A DNA stretch of 15,265 nt from an uncultured Clostridia bacterium (lineage in GTDB: Bacteria > Bacillota > Clostridia > Christensenellales > Borkfalkiaceae). The stretch lies in contig CAMWUS010000009.1 of NCBI GenBank assembly GCA_947177495.1, positions 1-15,265 of the forward strand, read 5' to 3'. Positions 13,651 through 15,265 of the stretch are shown here, piece after piece. The notes below the pieces were generated by a model, which saw only the letters and a list, made by a program, of their open reading frames with translations, did no database searches and had not been told where the DNA came from. The position numbers and the translations under genes are program-made. Position 1 is the stretch's first letter. Each line of letters begins with the position of its first letter.

Positions 13651-14319
13651 ATGAGTATCGAGCAAAATGCCGCGGCGGTTTTAAAGGAGCTTGAGGGCGG
13701 CAACTCCTTCGGCGAAAGGATCACGCTCGTTGCCGCAACCAAAACGCGCACGGCGGACGAGATCAACCGCGTCATTCAGGCAGGTGTAGAAAACGTGGGC
13801 GAAAACCGCGTACAGGAATTTAGAGAAAAGTACGAGAGTATCAACGGCGGCGTGCATCACTTTATCGGGCACCTGCAAACCAACAAAGTAAAATACCTCG
13901 TGGGCAAAATCGCGCTCTATCATTCCGTCGACAGAGACGAGCTCGCTTTGGAAATTTCCGAGCGCTCCAAGCGTGCGGGCATCGTATCGGACGTACTCAT
14001 TCAAATTAACATCGGCTGCGAAGAGAGCAAGGGCGGCTATCCGTTAGAGGACGGGCTAGCAACTCTTGCACGGCTGAAAGAATTGGAAGGACTTCGCGTG
14101 CGCGGGTTTATGGCAATGCTTCCGCTTGCGGGCGACGACGAATACAAAAAGAACCTTTGCAAAAAAATGCGCGCTCTCTTCGAAGAGGCGCGAAACGACG
14201 ACAGCGATATCACCTATCTTTCCATGGGCATGAGCGGAGATTGGCGGCTGTGCGTAAGCGAAGGCGCAAACATGATCCGCATCGGAACTGCGCTCTTCGG
14301 CGAAAGACATTACACTTAA
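13651..14319 (+). CDS. yggS: YggS family PLP-binding homeostasis protein
   Basis: This cytoplasmic protein family (YggS/PLPBP) binds pyridoxal phosphate and buffers vitamin B6 and amino acid pools without known enzyme activity. The 222-residue product has the family motifs in order: the PLP lysine K31 in LVAATKTR, GENRVQE, HFIGHLQTNKVK, the SMGMSGDW phosphate-binding segment near the end, and NMIRIGTALFGER. The fold is the N-terminal barrel of alanine racemase without the second domain. A strong ribosome site fixes the start. In many Bacillota this gene sits beside sepF in the division cluster. Here it starts a two-gene unit with a phospholipase C-like gene and shares a divergent promoter with lipid genes. 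Confidence 0.96.
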   Translation: MSIEQNAAAVLKELEGGNSFGERITLVAATKTRTADEINRVIQAGVENVGENRVQEFREKYESINGGVHHFIGHLQTNKVKYLVGKIALYHSVDRDELALEISERSKRAGIVSDVLIQINIGCEESKGGYPLEDGLATLARLKELEGLRVRGFMAMLPLAGDDEYKKNLCKKMRALFEEARNDDSDITYLSMGMSGDWRLCVSEGANMIRIGTALFGERHYT

Positions 14320-14368
14320 TACCCGCATACTCTTTCCCGAACGGGGAATACTGTCGGGGGAGAATACT

Positions 14369-15223
14369 ATGCCCTCTTGTATTACACATCAACTGATTGC
14401 GGAGGATGCGGCAAAGCGGCTTCCGCCCGAATTAAACGCCTGTGCGACCGCGCACCCCGACTACTACTTTCTCGGGGCGCAGGGTCCCGACGTTTTTTTC
14501 TTTTTCCGTCCGCTTTCGCAAAAGCAAATGAACCTCGGGCGGTACTTACACCGCTACCGTGTTTACGACGTATTTACCGCGTTCGCGCAAGCGCCAAACA
14601 GGTTTTCTTCCTTTCACCGCACGCGCATGACCGCCTACGTTGCGGGGTATTTGTGCCACTACTGCGCCGACGTCGCGTTTCACCCGTTCGTATACGCCTA
14701 CCTCGAAAAGCACGCTTGCGACAAAACGCAACACCAACTTATGGAAACGGATTGGGACGTATATTTTGCGCATACGCGGCGGGGCAAAGACGCGGTGGGG
14801 TGGAAGTTCCCCTTCACCGCAAAAACCGTCAACAACGACGGAACGCTGTTTTTGCTGTACACGTATCTGTGTAGCGCGCTCTCCCTTCCCCACCCGAACA
14901 AGGGGAAATTTGAACGGGGAATTTCTTACTTCGAACGCTATTTAAAATTTTTCCACAAGCATTCCCACCATCAGGGCTGGGCGAGAACAGAGCGACTTTT
15001 GCACCTCTCCCCCGTCGTGTCTGCGCTGTACCCGCGCAAAAATCCCAACCCCGAATGGCTGTTCGGAAAAGAGCTTTCCGCGCTCTGCGGCGTAGACAGC
15101 GTGAGCGAGCTGTACGATAAGGCAGTCGATGAAATTGCGCGGCTTGCGCCCTCTCTTTTCTCCCCGCCCCTGCCCCGCACGGATTTTGATAAAAGCTTTT
15201 TAACGGCTGAGCCGACGGAATAG
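14369..15223 (+). CDS. Zinc-dependent phospholipase C-like protein
   Basis: The 284-residue product resembles the Zn_dep_PLPC family (PF00882), which includes clostridial phospholipase C catalytic folds and many uncharacterised bacterial proteins. Candidate metal ligands in order are H7 (CITHQLIA), D41 (FLGAQGPDVFFFF), H97-x3-D101-x3-H105 (GYLCHYCADVAFHPF), H122 and E126/D128. There is no signal peptide. The N-terminal MPSCITH begins directly at the domain, so the product is probably cytoplasmic, unlike secreted alpha-toxins. Actual substrate is unknown. GGGGGAG precedes the ATG. The gap from yggS is 49 bp with no terminator, so they are probably one transcript. A 5-bp TTCCC/GGGAA hairpin in that gap is too weak to end transcription. 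Confidence 0.85.
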   Translation: MPSCITHQLIAEDAAKRLPPELNACATAHPDYYFLGAQGPDVFFFFRPLSQKQMNLGRYLHRYRVYDVFTAFAQAPNRFSSFHRTRMTAYVAGYLCHYCADVAFHPFVYAYLEKHACDKTQHQLMETDWDVYFAHTRRGKDAVGWKFPFTAKTVNNDGTLFLLYTYLCSALSLPHPNKGKFERGISYFERYLKFFHKHSHHQGWARTERLLHLSPVVSALYPRKNPNPEWLFGKELSALCGVDSVSELYDKAVDEIARLAPSLFSPPLPRTDFDKSFLTAEPTE

Positions 15224-15227
15224 TAGG

Positions 15228-15256
15228 CCCACAAAAATACTTCGTCTTTTTGCGGG
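15228..15256. repeat. Imperfect inverted repeat after the phospholipase C-like gene
   Basis: CCC-A-CAAAAA pairs with TTTTTG-C-GGG around a 9-nt centre in which AC/GT can also pair. No T-run follows within the window, so I do not call it a terminator, though its place 5 nt after the stop codon fits a gene-end structure. Confidence 0.4.
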
Positions 15257-15265
15257 AGCCCTGAT

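Noticed and set aside
14320..14368. Terminator between yggS and the phospholipase C-like gene
   Set aside because: The TTCCC/GGGAA hairpin is short and no T-run follows.

Overview
The window reads as chromosomal DNA from a Bacillota bacterium of the Clostridia, probably an uncultured gut-type lineage with fairly high GC in coding regions. This is inference. It rests on a CdaA-type di-AMP cyclase, strong AAGGAGG-like ribosome binding sites, AT-rich sigma-A promoters (TTGACA/TATAAT) between GC-rich genes, and exact copies of the Spo0A-box heptamer (TGTCGAA) in intergenic DNA. I see no tRNA or rRNA gene, insertion sequence, CRISPR array or prophage. It is a housekeeping region with several odd local arrangements.

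Left part, minus strand (1-8198). A membrane protein of the O-antigen ligase/polymerase (Wzy_C) type runs off the left edge and has its own promoter. To its right is a tightly coupled operon, transcribed leftward: cdaA, a 35-residue one-helix microprotein, a DUF1015 protein and lysC (aspartokinase), ended by a hairpin terminator. All three junctions in this operon are stop/start overlaps (GTGA, ATGA and 8 nt). The microprotein sits where CdaR (YbbR) normally follows CdaA. It looks like only the CdaR membrane anchor, with no extracellular YbbR domains. Upstream of cdaA is a 292-bp gap holding a promoter with a Spo0A-box heptamer in its spacer, nested inverted repeats that could fold as an RNA leader, and a perfect 10-bp hairpin next to the ribosome binding site. 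Further right, comEC and holA form another overlapping pair. This ComEC keeps its membrane channel domain, but its C-terminal metallo-beta-lactamase-like region has lost the metal-binding motif. A G9 homopolymer lies just before its start.

Middle, plus strand (8414-10200). A promoter drives a 71-residue protein I do not recognise. A second promoter drives argH (argininosuccinate lyase). A strong bidirectional terminator separates argH from the convergent operon on its right.

Right part (10210-15223). Two divergent operons start from one 38-bp, nearly palindromic element in which two complete promoters overlap on opposite strands. Leftward it drives a PAP2 phosphatase-PlsC acyltransferase-zinc ribbon fusion protein and a GltS-like symporter. 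Rightward it drives a YggS-type PLP-binding protein and a zinc-dependent phospholipase C-like protein. The two directions therefore seem to be controlled together, and both contain a predicted lipid-related enzyme.

The most interesting points are the micro-CdaR operon that ties c-di-AMP synthesis to aspartokinase, the symmetric double promoter, the structured cdaA leader, the PAP2-PlsC fusion, and the ComEC with a decayed nuclease-like domain.
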